DNA of 64,000 nt, from positions 1 to 64,000 of the forward strand of contig JAVSML010018911.1 in NCBI GenBank assembly GCA_038503035.1, written 5' to 3'. Below are positions 11,173 through 21,962 of this stretch, in pieces. Each line of letters begins with the position of its first letter. Position 1 is the stretch's first letter. The DNA is from Crocodylus rhombifer (taxonomy: Eukaryota > Chordata > Crocodylia > Crocodylidae). The notes beneath the pieces are model-generated. The model saw only the letters and a list, made by a program, of their open reading frames with translations, had not been told where the DNA came from and did not search any database. The translations under genes and the position numbers were made by a program.

Positions 11173-11532
11173 AACCAAGTCACTTACTTAATCCATGTGG
11201 GCACCAATGACACAGCTCGGAGTGCTCCTAGCTGGGTCATGAGGCGCTACAGGGATTTGGGTGCAGGGCTAAAGAGTCTGAGGGCACAGGTGGTGTTTTC
11301 TTCGATCCTTCCAGTCTCGGGCTATGAGTTGAGGGAGAGGAGGATCCAGGTAGTCAACCAAAGACTCCGGTGCTGGTGTCATCGGGAAGGCTTTGGCTTT
11401 CATGACCACAGTCCGTTCTTTGGAGAGAGAGGCAGCGAGCTGTTGGGAAAGAACAGCCTCCACCTCTCTCCATTGGGGAGGAGGCTTTTTTCAGCTAGAC
11501 TGGCTGACCTGCTCCACCGGGCTTTAAACTAA
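11173..11532 (+). pseudogene. CR1 ORF1 C-terminal part, SGNH/esterase-like domain
   Basis: The frame beginning LIHVGTNDTA near 11188 and ending LADLLHRALN at the stop (11530-11532) corresponds to the esterase-like domain known in CR1 ORF1 proteins. The Gly-x-Asn-Asp block (GTND) is intact. The last block, normally Asp-x-x-His, reads NSLHLS, so the acidic residue of the presumed triad is changed to Asn. The N-terminal half with the nucleophile block is missing because of 5' truncation. ORF1 is thought to act in RNA binding or membrane/lipid contact; its exact role is unsettled. Confidence 0.8.
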
Positions 11533-11649
11533 GCTGGCTGGGGGATGGAGGGAGTACTGCCACTACTGGTCCACTGAGTGGCCCTTGCAAAACCAGCAGG
11601 CCAAGGCACATGAGGCACCCCACCTGAGCCCCAGCCCTGGAACATAAGG

Positions 11650-14428
11650 TAGGCAAGGCAAGGGCCCCTAAGGGGACACTTGTGTGTCTATACACAAATG
11701 CCAGGAGCCTGGGGAATAAACAGGAGGAACTTGCTTTTCTGCTAAATGGAAATAACTATGATCTCATTGGGATAAGGGAGACCTGGTAGGACTCCACCCA
11801 TGACTGGACCTCGGGTATAGATGGCTATACCCTGTACAGGAGGAATCGAGTGGATAAAAGGGGCGGGGGCATAGCTCTCTATGTCAAGGAAAGCTACGCG
11901 TCCCTGCAAGCTGACATTGGCACCCACAGTGGATGACTTGAGACCCTCTGGGTTAAAATCCGTGGGGAACATGGCACAGGGGATACTATGGTGGGGGTCT
12001 ACTACAGAACCCCTACCCAGAGTCAAGACCTTGACCAGGAGTTCACCTGGGAATTTGCTGAGGCTGCCCAGTCCCAATGTGTGGTTGTCATGGGAGACTT
12101 TAACTATCCAGACATCTCATGGGAGGAGAGCTGGGCCAGATCTGAGCAGTCACAAAGCTTTCTGTCATGTGTGGATGACCTTTATCTGACGTAGGAAGTC
12201 TATGGGCCGACAAGAGGTAAAGTGCTGCTCAACCTTGTACTGGCAACTGGGGATGACCTAATCAGCAACCTAACAATTGAAGGGGAACTGGATGACAGTG
12301 ATCATGAACTGATCATGTTCACCATCTGCCATAAAGCTGGCAAGTCAGTCAGTAATACAGAAGTCCTCGACTTCAGGAAAGCTGACTTTAACAAGCTAAG
12401 GAGACTTGTCAGAGAGGCCCTAAATGGCCATAACCCAATGGAGAGGGGAGTTCAGGATAAGTGGTTGCTCCTCAGGGGAGCAATCCTAGATGTGCAAGCA
12501 AAGTCTATCCCATCTCGGAGGAAAGGCAGGAAAAGGGCACAGCAGCCCCCTTGGCGCTCCAGGGAACCAGCGGACCTCCTGCATCTTAAAAGGAAGACCT
12601 ACAAAGAATGGAGGACTGGAACCGCCACCAACGAGGAATACTCTGCTTTAGTCCGGACTTGCAGAGAGCAAGTCAGGAAAGCCAAGGCTGTGATGAAACT
12701 CCAGCTAGCTACAAATGTCAAGGAAAATAAAAAGTCCTTTTTTAGATATGTGGGGAGCCAGAGGAAAAGCAAGGGCAACATTGGACCCCTGCTAAACCAG
12801 ATGGGGCAACTGACAACTGACGCCCAGGAAAAAGTGAACTTGCTAAATGGGTACTTTGCGTCAGTTTTTCACCAGTCCCATGGGATGGCCCTGCCAGGGA
12901 GGTCCGGGTGAGGGAGTTTCCTTGCCCTCCATCGAAGCTGACCTTGTGAAGGAACACCTTGACAGGCTGGATACCTTCAAGTCAGCTGACCCTGATGGGT
13001 TACACCCAAGGGTACTCAGGGAGCTGGCAAGCAACATTGCTCAGCCCCTGGCACGGATCTTTGAGAGCTCTTGGTGCTCTGGTGAAGTGCCCGATGATTG
13101 GAAGAGGGCCAGCGTGGTGCCTATCTTCAAGAAATGGAGGAAAGGAGATCCGGCAAACTACAGGCCCATCAGCTTGACCTCTATCCTGGGGAAGGTCTTG
13201 GAAAAGATTATCAAAGAGGCCATCCTTAACAGACTAGCTGAAGGCAATATCCTGAGGGATACCCAGCATGTGTTTGTTGTGGGTAGGTCTTGCCTGACCA
13301 ACCTCATTTCCTTTTATGACCAGGTGACCTATCACCTGGACAAGGGTGAAGAGATCAACATTGTATACCTTGACTTTAAAAAAGCCTTTGTTCTGGTATC
13401 CCATGATCACCTCCTGGCTAAACTGGCTAACTGCAGCCTTGATGTCACCACGATCTGCTGGCTGGGGAACTGGCTCCGCGGTAGGACCCAGAGGATGGTG
13501 GTCAATGGGAGCCAATCGTCTTGGTGTGCTGTAACCAGTGGGGTCCCACAAGGCTCTGTCCTAGGGCCTATTCTGTTTAACATCTTCATCAATGATGTGG
13601 ACATTGGAGTCAGGAGTGGACTGGCCAAGTTCACCGATGACACCGAACTCTGGGGTAAAGCATCCATACCTGAGAATAGTGATCCAGGCAGATCTGGACA
13701 GACTCATGAAATGGGCGGATGAGAACCTGATGGCGTTCAACAGCAAAAAATGTAACGTTCTCCGCCTTGGGAGGAAAAACCTGCAGCATGCTTATAGGCT
13801 TGTTAGCGCTATGCTGGTTAGCACTACAGATGAAAGGGAGTTGGGGGTCATGGTTGACCACAAGATGAACATGAGCCTTCAGTGTGATGCTGCGACTAGT
13901 AAAGTGAGCAAAACACTGGCTTGCATCCACAGATGCTTCTCAAGCAGATCCCGGGACATCATTTTCCCACTGTACTCAGCCTTGGTGAGGTTGCAGCTGG
14001 AGTACTGCGTCCAGTTTTGGGCTCTGCAATTGAAAAAGGATGTGGAGAAGCTTGAGAGGGTGCAGAGCAGAGCCACACACATGATCAGAGGGCAAGAAAA
14101 CAGACCTTATGATGAGAGGCTGAGAGCAATGGGGCTCTTTAGCCTGGAAAAGTGCAGGCTCAGGGGTGATCTGATGGCCACTTCTAAGTTTATCAGGGTT
14201 GCTCATCAGGATCTGGAGGAGTGACTATTCACCAGAGCCCCCCAAGGGATGAGAAGATCAAACAGTCACAAACCCCACTGTGACCGGTTCAGGCTGGACA
14301 TAAGAAAGAACTTCTTCACTGTCTGGGCCCCCAAGGTTTGGAACAGACTGCCACCTGAGGCGGTTCAAGCGCCCACTCTGAACACCTTCAAGACATATTT
14401 GGATGCTTATCTTGCTGGGATCCTATGA
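11650..14428 (+). pseudogene. CR1 ORF2: endonuclease plus reverse transcriptase, decayed
   Basis: The order is APE-type endonuclease (11680-12330), linker, reverse transcriptase (about 12900-13720) and C-terminal region (to 14428). Endonuclease motifs include NKQEELAFLL, MGDFNYPDISWEE and an intact Ser-Asp-His (DDSDHELIMF). In the reverse transcriptase, YLDFKKAF carries the first catalytic Asp and [10 protein letters not shown] is intact. The F/Y-A-D-D box reads FTDD, a change beside the catalytic pair. In-frame stops occur near 11787, 12193 and 14222, with frameshifts near 11930-11990, 12890 and 13680. It would nick target DNA and copy CR1 RNA, but cannot as it stands. Confidence 0.93.
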
Positions 14429-14515
14429 TCCCTGCTGACTTCCTGCCCCTGGGGCAGGGGGCTGGACTTGATGATACTCTGGGGTCCCTTCCAGCCTGAG
14501 TGTCTATGAAATCTA

Positions 14516-16708
14516 TTAATATTTAACATCGCCCAGCCATTGAACTGAGATTTAAGTGCAAAATAGTGTATATGAATACTACCTGTTTGTCATGTCATGA
14601 TTTGTATTGGTCAGCTCATCATTTTATTTTATACATTTGGGATATAGTTTGAAATATATCCTTACTGGTGAAATTTGCTCTCTACCTTACCTGATCATTA
14701 TATAGAATCTAAGGATACACCTACACTGCTGTGACCACAGTTCATGTAAACTTACTTACTTGGGTATTCCTAGCAGTGTAGCTGCTGTAGCATAAACTAG
14801 TTGTCTGCTTTATTTGCTCAGTTTCTTGGACAGGTTTTGCAGCTCACACTGAGTGCTGTATGACCATGAGGTAGTCTGGTTATGTTTATATGAGCTGTCT
14901 TTTTTTTNNNNNNNNNNTTTTTGGATTGTTTCTTTTTCTCATCAGTGGTTTGAAGGCTAGCAGTACAAATGTAGGCAAATCAGTAGAGCACTGCTATATA
15001 ATTTTACCATGCTTATTTCCTCTATTGTAATAAATAGAAGTGAAAGGTTCAGGGAGAATTTTACTTACTCCACTTTAAATATACACTTAGGATATCACCA
15101 TAAACTGACTTCTAAAGGAAAATTATCTCTATGTCATGAATTCATAGGGGATAAAAGCAAACAAGCTTCTTTTGATTTGCAAGAATTGACATGGAAAACC
15201 ATTATTTTATAGTGTCAGCAACACTCAGCTGCTCTATAGGAGCACAAAGCATATAATGCTAAATAAATCATGTACAAGAAAATACAAGTGCATAATAAAT
15301 AGCGTAAAACAATATGTCAGTGGAGCTGGAACCTATCTTGAATTCTTATAGTATACAAATGTTGATTTGATAAAATATTAAAATCCATTTTTAGAAACAG
15401 AATTGTTCTAACATAAGTATTTAATGCTTGGACTTGAAATATGGTTATTGATCTAGTTTTATATCTAGATGCTTGAAATATTTCTTTTCTGCCCTGTCAG
15501 ACATGAGTTTCCATGTTTTATAGTTGAAAATGAAATTAAGATCCTCCCCACATTTATCTCTTATCTCTACCTGATGTCCTGCATGTAAGACAGTTCTTCC
15601 ATTATGCAGCAAATGGATGAGAAAGATCATGACTTGTTCAAGTCACTCCTTATTGAACAAAATTATAAACACAGAAAAGACTTATTTAAGGTATTACAGG
15701 CTCACAACTTTTACCAGAATTCTGGAGGAGGATTGACTGAGTCATTTGTCTGATATTTATTAGATAACTGATGGAAACAGTAGTTTACTAGGAAATAATT
15801 TGACTTTTTCTTATCCTCATTAAAAGTATGACCATTTGCTATTCATGTTTTCTGTATATTAATTGTGACTTCAAACATGCCATAAATATCCCATAAATAG
15901 TTAGATTCTGGTCTACATATTTTATTCTCATTGTCTTAAGTCAGAATCTTCCACAAATTTAAGGGTAAAATTTTGGTCATATGTTTTCCATTAAAAGTTA
16001 CATTGAGCTGTGATCTAATTTCAGATCCTTTTATTAATAAGTTGTATGTATTTCCAAAATTTCCCTAGGCCAAAGCCATGTCCGTTATTTTAATTCTGTC
16101 TTTTCTAGTCAGTGGATTTAATCATGAATCTACTTAAACCTTCATTTGCATCAGTAGTAGATGGGGGTTGAAATTGCTGGTTTGGGATCTTGCTCTAAAA
16201 TTCAGTTGGAATGGGGCAGGGTCTCTAATACCAACATAATGAATTGAACAATGTTCAGTTAATGGATTTACTGTGAAAGAGAAAAAGGTAATATTTCTCT
16301 AAACTGAATTAATTTTCTGCAACTTACTACTAACTTTCATAGTGATTTCTAGATTAATTTGTCTGTAAAAAGATAACTCTTTCTTAATAAATGTAGAGCT
16401 TTTACAATCTTTTCAGGGATAGAGGACTATAAAATCTCTAAACTTATTTAGGATACTTTATTTTTTATAGCACAAAATGTTCATGAATGGTGTTCCTGAT
16501 TACTAAGATTGCTCAGCACTTCTTCTCTTAAGACCCTGTTTTTTGGTGATTATAACTGTGCTAAACTTTAATCACTGTGGCTGAAACTCTCTATGCTGGG
16601 AGTATTCCTTGTACTAAAAATGTCTAGAAAAGTTTAAGCCAAAATGGTCCAGATGCTTTTGAAAATGAGTGGATACTAACTTGGTCCTCCATGAAGTTTG
16701 TAGGGAAG
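14516..16708. other. AT-rich DNA with an assembly gap
   Basis: No gene or familiar repeat. A poly(T) run at 14900 leads into a 10-N gap at 14908-14917, so true length is unknown. Confidence 0.5.
14908..14917. other. assembly gap (10 N)
   Basis: Ten N in a T-homopolymer context. A fixed 10-N gap usually stands for an unresolved short interval. Confidence 0.99.
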
Positions 16709-16709
16709 T

Positions 16710-16863
16710 GTAACAGGGAACCCTAGCCCTGTTACCAGAAATCAGGCTGGTCCCTTTAAGACCAGAACTTTCCGGGCACTGCCAGCTGGCAGAGTAGGAG
16801 TTAAAAGCTGACCCTGGCTGGCTAGTCAGGTGACCAGAAGGGGGCAGGCCAGAACTATAAAAA
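16710..16863 (+). promoter_or_regulatory. Gypsy LTR start with hairpin and TATA box
   Basis: GTAACAGGG at 16711 is followed eight bases later by its inverted partner CCCTGTTAC, a small hairpin at the element edge. The box TATAAAAA at 16856-16863 lies about 145 bases downstream. The terminal word also begins or ends the LTRs at 28411 and 44062, linking the three. Confidence 0.5.
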
Positions 16864-16885
16864 CCTTGGGCTTGATGGCAGTTAG

Positions 16886-17761
16886 ATGCAGCAGCCAAAG
16901 GGAAAGGAGGTTGTGCATGACAGCTCCACAGACAGCCTTAGCTGCCGGTCCAGCTGCTGTGAGAAGGGAACTCCTGATGACTCTCAGAGAAGCGGTGGCC
17001 ACGCCACAGGGAGTAGCATCACAGACAGCAGGGAAACAGAAACACCAAGCCATGAAGAAAATGTAAGTTGGCATGCTGCCTTCTTTAATTTCTATTTTAT
17101 TTGTGGTTATGGTGCCAAGGTTCATTGTGAGCCAGGAGAGGAACAGCCCACACTAATGGTAGATGTGAGGCTTGAGGGACAGAAGAGATGTGCTATGTTG
17201 GATTCGGGCTCATTGCACACAATAGTATGGAGAGATATGTTACCTGGAAGAGAATGGGAAGTAGCAGATCAGATAATTATTCAATGCTGGTACTGCAAGA
17301 CCCAAAGACTTGACAGAATGTGGGTTAATCTGCAAGTGGGCAAGAGTACATGCCAGATGCTAGTCAGAGTAGCTGAGCACTTACCCTATATAATGATGTT
17401 AGGATGTGACTGGCCAGGGCTGTTGACAGTAATAGCCCATGAGAAGAAAGAGGAAGCTGAGACACATAGTTTGAGATGGGTGAGAGAAACTAGAAGGGCC
17501 CCACAGCACTGCCCCACTTGGACTAGAGGGAAAGCCTCTGAAGAGGATTCAGAGGCAGGAGAAGTCCTCAGCTGGAGGCCACTGGAAGTAGGAATAAGAG
17601 GAGGTAAGACAGTAGAGTCTGAGGCAGTACTTGAGGATGATTTTTTGGCTAAGGTATTAGCTGGTGAGGCTGAACAACCTTCATCAAGTGAAGAAGTAGA
17701 ACAGGATTTGGATGTTGTGCACTTGTGGGAGGATGAGCATTTCCAATTGGAACAGAGCTGA
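16886..17761 (+). pseudogene. Gypsy pol, protease region and acidic linker
   Basis: A frame of 291 codons. The aspartic protease occupies roughly residues 85-180: LMVDVRLEG, the catalytic triplet in AMLDSGS, and later LPYIMMLGCDWPG, the flap-distal ILG-type segment. Residues 1-60 are Ser/Thr-rich and probably leader rather than native protein. After the protease comes an acidic, Glu-rich stretch (SEEVEQDLDVV) of linker type. It stops at TGA 17759-17761, but the frame reopens immediately and leads into integrase, so this stop is a later mutation. Confidence 0.75.
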
Positions 17762-18637
17762 GAGGAAGGGTTTTGGTATGCCTTCCAAGAACATCTAGCT
17801 CAGCAAAATGGGGAGGTGCTACAACCAGAACTGATGAAGACAACTCTGCGATTCAAGTTGAGGAACAATATCCAATATAGAGTCGAGCATGGAAAACCTG
17901 GAAGAGAAGTAGTACAATTGTTGGTGCCGCAGCGATACTGAAGGGCCCTATTGAAAGTAGCTCATGAACTACCTATGGGCAGACATTTGGGCCAGGACAA
18001 GACAGAGGCTCGCATTTGGGAAAGGTTTTTCTGGCCGGGGTTAATACGGGAGGTAGCAAAGTACTGTGCATCTTGTCCCATGTCCCAAAAAGTAAACCCT
18101 AGTCATCCTCCTAGAGCTCTGTTAGTACCACTTCCCTTGGTGGAAGTTCCCTTTGAGCATGTGGCAGTGGATATTGTGGGGCCACTGGCAAGAAGCAGTG
18201 CTGGGCACCAATATATTTTGGTCCTCCTGGACTATGCAACGAGGTATCTGGAGACCATGCCTATGCAGACGGTGTCTGCCCCAAACGTGGTAGAGGAGTT
18301 ATTGAAGATATTTTCCTGAGTGGGACTCCCTAAAGAACTGCTGACTGATCAAGGAACAAACTTTACATCTTGCATGTTCGAGGGAGTGAGTAACACCCTG
18401 GGAATTAAGCACCTAAAGACCACGGTATATCGTCCCCAAACTGACGGGCTAGTGGAGCAGTTTAACTGGACTTTGAAACAGATGTTGAAGTTCGTGGTAG
18501 AGAGCCCACAGAAATGGGATCAACTGTTACCACCCTTGTTATTCGCAGTAAGAGAGGCACCCGAAGCCTCAACAGGGTTTTCCCCTTTTGAACTATTATA
18601 CGGATGGCAACCAAGAGGTCTTGTGTGTTGGATCTGA
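17762..18637 (+). pseudogene. Gypsy pol, integrase
   Basis: The frame continues from the protease region. After LVPQRY comes an internal TGA (17939-17941), then the zinc-binding region (histidines in VAHELPMGRHLG, cysteines in CASC), and the catalytic core with VDIVGPL (first Asp), LTDQGTNF (second Asp) and YRPQTDGLVEQFN (Glu). A second TGA (18317-18319) splits the core. It ends at FELLYGWQPRG. The protein would insert Gypsy cDNA. All three catalytic acids are visible, but two stops make it inactive. Sequence after 18640 is unrelated. Confidence 0.9.
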
Positions 18638-18702
18638 AGTCCCAATCATCCAGAAAGGTCTGGGGGAATGTCTACATGTGATTTTATGTCATCGTAGCAA
18701 TG

Positions 18703-18764
18703 CACTACAGTGACATAGAGTACGTGGGCAAAAACCATGACACCACAGCTATGTCACTGTAGTG
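18703..18764. repeat. perfect 16-bp inverted repeat
   Basis: CACTACAGTGACATAG at 18703-18718 returns as CTATGTCACTGTAGTG at 18749-18764, loop 30 bases. It is typical of foldback MITEs. Confidence 0.85.
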
Positions 18765-18917
18765 ATATGCTCCCTCAGAATAGCAGGTCAGTATGGCAAT
18801 GCAGCAGCTAAAAATAACCATGTGCATGGAGCAGTATGGGCTGATAGTGTGCCATCATTTAGTATTTCCAAAAGGAAGTTCTAAATGATGGCAGTAGCAG
18901 GGCACTAAGATGTGCCT

Positions 18918-19870
18918 GTTCCTTAAGGCTGAAAAAGCTGGCCAGGGAGCTGTGCAGGCCAAACAGAGCTCCTCAGCTGCAGGTTACTGGGGTAACAGCC
19001 TAAGGGAGTAATTGGCCACACCTGCTGACTTCACCTCACTGGCAGGAGGCAGAGTTCTGGGACATATAAGCCTAGGCTATAGCTAACAGACGCACACTGT
19101 TTCCCTGGCAACTGATTGGGAAAGAGCTCCAGCCTGCTGAAGCTACTTGAGACCTAGTGCTGCCTGCCAGCTCTCTCAGTACTGCCTGCTCTGCTATCTA
19201 GGTGCTACATGACTACAGGGAGTCTCCCAGGTACCTAGAATAGAGGCATGTTATTCTGAGTGAAAGTTTGTCTCTTTAAAGGGGCACAGCACTGTTGTTG
19301 TTGCTAGTATTTAAGCTTTAGCTTAGGGGCTTGTATTTGTGTTAATGTTTAGCCCCAGAGGATCGGGATGAGGCTAGAAGGGGAGGTTAGGAAGCCTCAT
19401 TAGTGCCTGGAGAGAGAGGGCCTATGATTTGGTAGAACCCAGTGTCAGGCGCAGCAAGCCCACAGCACCAGAGGGGAATGGCAAGAAGGGTGCAGTGAGC
19501 CCAGAGTGCCAGGAGGGTGCAGTTACATGGATGCAGCAAACCCAGAGCACCGAGAGACTGCAGTTACAGGGGTTGCGGTGAGCCCAGAGTGCCAGGAGAG
19601 CACAGCCAGAAGGACTCAGCAAGCCCACAGTGCCAGAGGGACACAGGTACAGGGTTGGGTGAGCCCACAGTGCCAGAGGGGTGCAGCCAGAGGGATGCAG
19701 CACCCATAATGCCAGAGGGGTGCAGCTAAGGGGGCATAGAGTCAGGCTCCTGAGAGAGGTACAGAACTAGGCATCTGAGAGAAAGGTGCAGAAAGCCAGT
19801 CACTAGAGAACTCAGCGTCTGTGGGTTGCAGAGAGACAGGACCCACAGGGCTCAATGCCAGGGATCTATA
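18918..19870 (+). mobile_element. LTR-like segment with repetitive leader
   Basis: It begins TGTTCCTTAAGG, has a TATA-like CATATAAGCC at about 19061, then GC-richer leader DNA that turns into an imperfect tandem array (19440-19740). The arrangement of an upstream box, short transcript start and long purine-rich leader matches the LTRs at 28.4 and 44.1 kb, where CATATAAAC plays the same part. The right end is not defined and no paired LTR is visible. Confidence 0.4.
19440..19740. repeat. imperfect minisatellite, about 40-45 bp units
   Basis: At least six degenerate units share cores such as GAGCCCAGAGTGCCAG, GAGGGGTGCAG and ATGCAGCAAGCCCACAG. Unit length varies through small indels. All frames across it give Pro/Ala/Gln-rich nonsense peptides, so I do not call it coding. 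Confidence 0.75.
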
Positions 19871-20073
19871 GAGTTGATTATGGTAGTGTAAAGGGATGAT
19901 TTAATATAATGAGAACACTCACTTACATAACTGTCAGAAATTTGGTGCATGCTAGCCTCAAGGTCACAGTGGATCTTTTAATTAAGGTTTCACTTAGCCA
20001 TCCACCCTATCTTTCCTGCCATGACTTGTATAAAAAAAATGAGGGAGGCTTTCTAGCCTAAATTGCTACTGAC

Positions 20074-21042
20074 TGTGAAAAAGACTTACCAGGAGAGATG
20101 GGGAGGTAGCGGGATGCCGTGCTGGAAGCCGATCATGGCAAAAGTGAAACCATGGCAGCCAGAGCTGCCATGGGAGTACATCAAAAGAAAAAAAAGCAGC
20201 TGAGCCAAGAGGAGCTGGGAACAGCTCCTGCATCCCGAATGAGCATGCTTTATAAAAGTGTGCCGGGGCTGATTGGCTGGCCAGACGCCTGGAGCCAGGA
20301 TAAAAGACCCTGTGGCAGACAAGCCTAGGGAACCGGAAGTGGAGTCCCCAACCAGCCTGGAGGGGCCAGAGTTCTTGAGCAGTCCCAGCAAGGACATCTG
20401 GTGGGTACCCCGGAAAGGGGTCACAGTGAGAGTGCAGGGCCAGAGAGGGCCCAAGGATCTATTCACATGGCTGTCGTGGACCAAGGAAATGGACAGAGGC
20501 GACTGGACTACAGCAGGACCCAGCTGGGCCAGGATTTGGATGAAACAGACAGATGGCAGGTACTGATCCTGGGGAAGAGTCGGTGCGCCGGGGGATGGAA
20601 TGGTGCTGAGACCAGATGCCACGTACGCATGGTGGGGAGGGCCATAGGAGATGCTTGGCATAGAAGTATCACCTGCAGCTGAAGATCCCAAGAGACTGAG
20701 CACTGAGAAGGTTCAGGACACCAACCTCGATGACACAGGTGACAACATCAAGGTTGGTGTTAGGTGGAGTGTAGGGGAGGTGGAGCCCCACAAATAAGGA
20801 TCAGTGGGAACAACCAATGGAAGGCGCCAGGGGAGGTGGGACCAAACATCATCCTCGCGATACAAACATAACCATTATCAAAGACATGGCAGGCAAGGCC
20901 CCTGGGGAACCAACCCAAAGTCACCCCAATAACCAGGCTGTTCAGCCCAAGGTGCCACGGCGAAGTTTGAGAAGAACCCATGCTCATGACACTCAGGGGA
21001 AAGACATGGGAGATTATACTGACCTATAGCTGGCTATGACAT
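20074..21042 (+). mobile_element. Gypsy-type LTR, third copy of the 48.5/56.3-kb family
   Basis: The start TGTGAAAAAGACTTACC, a TTATAAAAG box near 20250, and a late segment AAGACATGGCAGGCAAGG near 20881-20898 correspond in order to the solo LTR at 56319-57466 (GGACTTACC, GATAAAAG, AAGTCATGGCGGGCGAG). The ends are inferred by analogy, with TATGACA as the presumed 3' end. No target duplication was found. Confidence 0.5.
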
Positions 21043-21930
21043 TTCTACATGCCCTGTTCCATTTGTCTGAAGGTCCCCGTTAGACCAAGGCAATGAGCTG
21101 ACTGGCTCCCTTTCACTCCTGTGTCTATTATCTTTAATAGTATTCTAGGTGGACTGCAGGACAGTGCATTCCGGGTTCCTTGCAGATACCCTGATCTGGT
21201 ACCCCCACTACTCACGGTTAGTTGTTTTCTAGCAATGCAGATTCCTGAGGTTGAGTAACTGGTAATCTTCCAAGCTCGGCCACCTCATTTACTTCTCTCT
21301 GGGTTCAGGTAAGTATGGAGACTCCTCCGAGCCTCAGAAGGAGAAAGTTCTCTATTCTCCTTCTTCGCCTCTGCTGGGGCATTGTCTATGCATTTTTTCT
21401 TTTTGTTTCAGTTTGCTCCTTCTGGTTCTCTCTCATGTCTATATCCTCTCCCCCACTGTTGTTGCTGGGGGTGTTTTTAAGCTGCTTTCCACCTACACCT
21501 GGCCAACTGGAACTGATAGAAGCTAATAAATCTTGGCGTCTTTGATCTCCCCACATCTTGTTCTCTTCCTCCTTGTCTGCTGTGAGATAAGGGTTTATGC
21601 TCAGAGTAACATCTCTGGCACTCTTCATAGTCTTTGGGGCTGTTTTTCCAGGTCCCTGGAACATCTTTAGAGTCAGCAGCCTGATCCTGACTGCCACAGG
21701 TTATAACACCTGCGAGGCATGGGACACGTGTAGGGAAGGTCAGAGCATGTATGTACCGCCTGGTATAGCTGGATGCACAAAGGGCAGCCACCCACATACT
21801 AAACAATTTAATTATTTACTAACAAGGCATGGCAGATGAGATAGGTGGGTGGACTGCCCAAGACAGATGGGTAGGCTGACACAGAAGTCGGCCTCAGGAT
21901 GGCCCCTGTCACAATGGCACAGTAACAATG
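21043..21930. other. unassigned interval after an LTR
   Basis: Not recognised. It includes CAGGTAAGTATGG at 21308, an excellent splice-donor match lying downstream of the LTR, and open frames on both strands near 21386-21806 without a family pattern. It may be leader or degraded internal sequence of an LTR element. Confidence 0.35.
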
Positions 21931-21962
21931 GTGCCATAGGGGTATGTGTAGATGTGCCCTGT

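Larger units (their letters stand above)
11165..14515 (+). mobile_element. CR1 LINE, the longest copy in the window
   Basis: A plus-strand CR1 runs from within ORF1, through the short inter-ORF spacer and all of ORF2, to the terminus 'ggggtcccttccagcctgagtgtctatgaaatctatt'. It is 5'-truncated inside ORF1, as LINEs usually are. Its 3' end and protein match the copy at 42.4-44.05 kb more closely than that at 52.7 kb, so it belongs to the same group as the former. The flanks are unremarkable AT-rich DNA. Confidence 0.93.
16709..18640 (+). mobile_element. Ty3/Gypsy element remnant, likely Gmr1-type
   Basis: It begins with an LTR-like TGTAACAGGG (about 16710), a TATA box and leader, then codes for a retroviral-type aspartic protease and, further along in the same frame, an integrase. 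It ends abruptly at 18640 just after the integrase catalytic core. Gag is missing or reduced to a scrap before the protease. In most Gypsy elements reverse transcriptase and RNase H lie between protease and integrase. Here only an acidic linker of about 100 codons lies there, which fits the protease-integrase-RT order of the Gmr1 clade. The 3' half is lost where the sequence switches to a MITE-like end at 18662. Confidence 0.8.
18662..21962. mobile_element. possible Harbinger-type MITE split by LTR pieces
   Basis: The left edge GGGGGAATGTCTACATGTGA and the reverse complement of the right edge GGGCACATCTACACATACCC are alike, and both continue with similar words (ATGTCATCGTAGCAATGC against ATGGCACCATTGTTACTG). 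This suggests one small element opened by the LTR sequences between. Alternatively they are two separate MITE ends. The left part contains a perfect 16-bp hairpin at 18703-18764. No clear 3-bp duplication was found. Confidence 0.4.

Noticed and set aside
17420..17950. Deletion of reverse transcriptase and RNase H between protease and integrase
   Set aside because: The frame is continuous through an acidic linker and a normal pre-integrase segment, so a Gmr1-like domain order explains it better.
19440..19740. CRISPR-like array
   Set aside because: Units are diverged, have no regular spacers, and the DNA is vertebrate. It is a minisatellite-type repeat.
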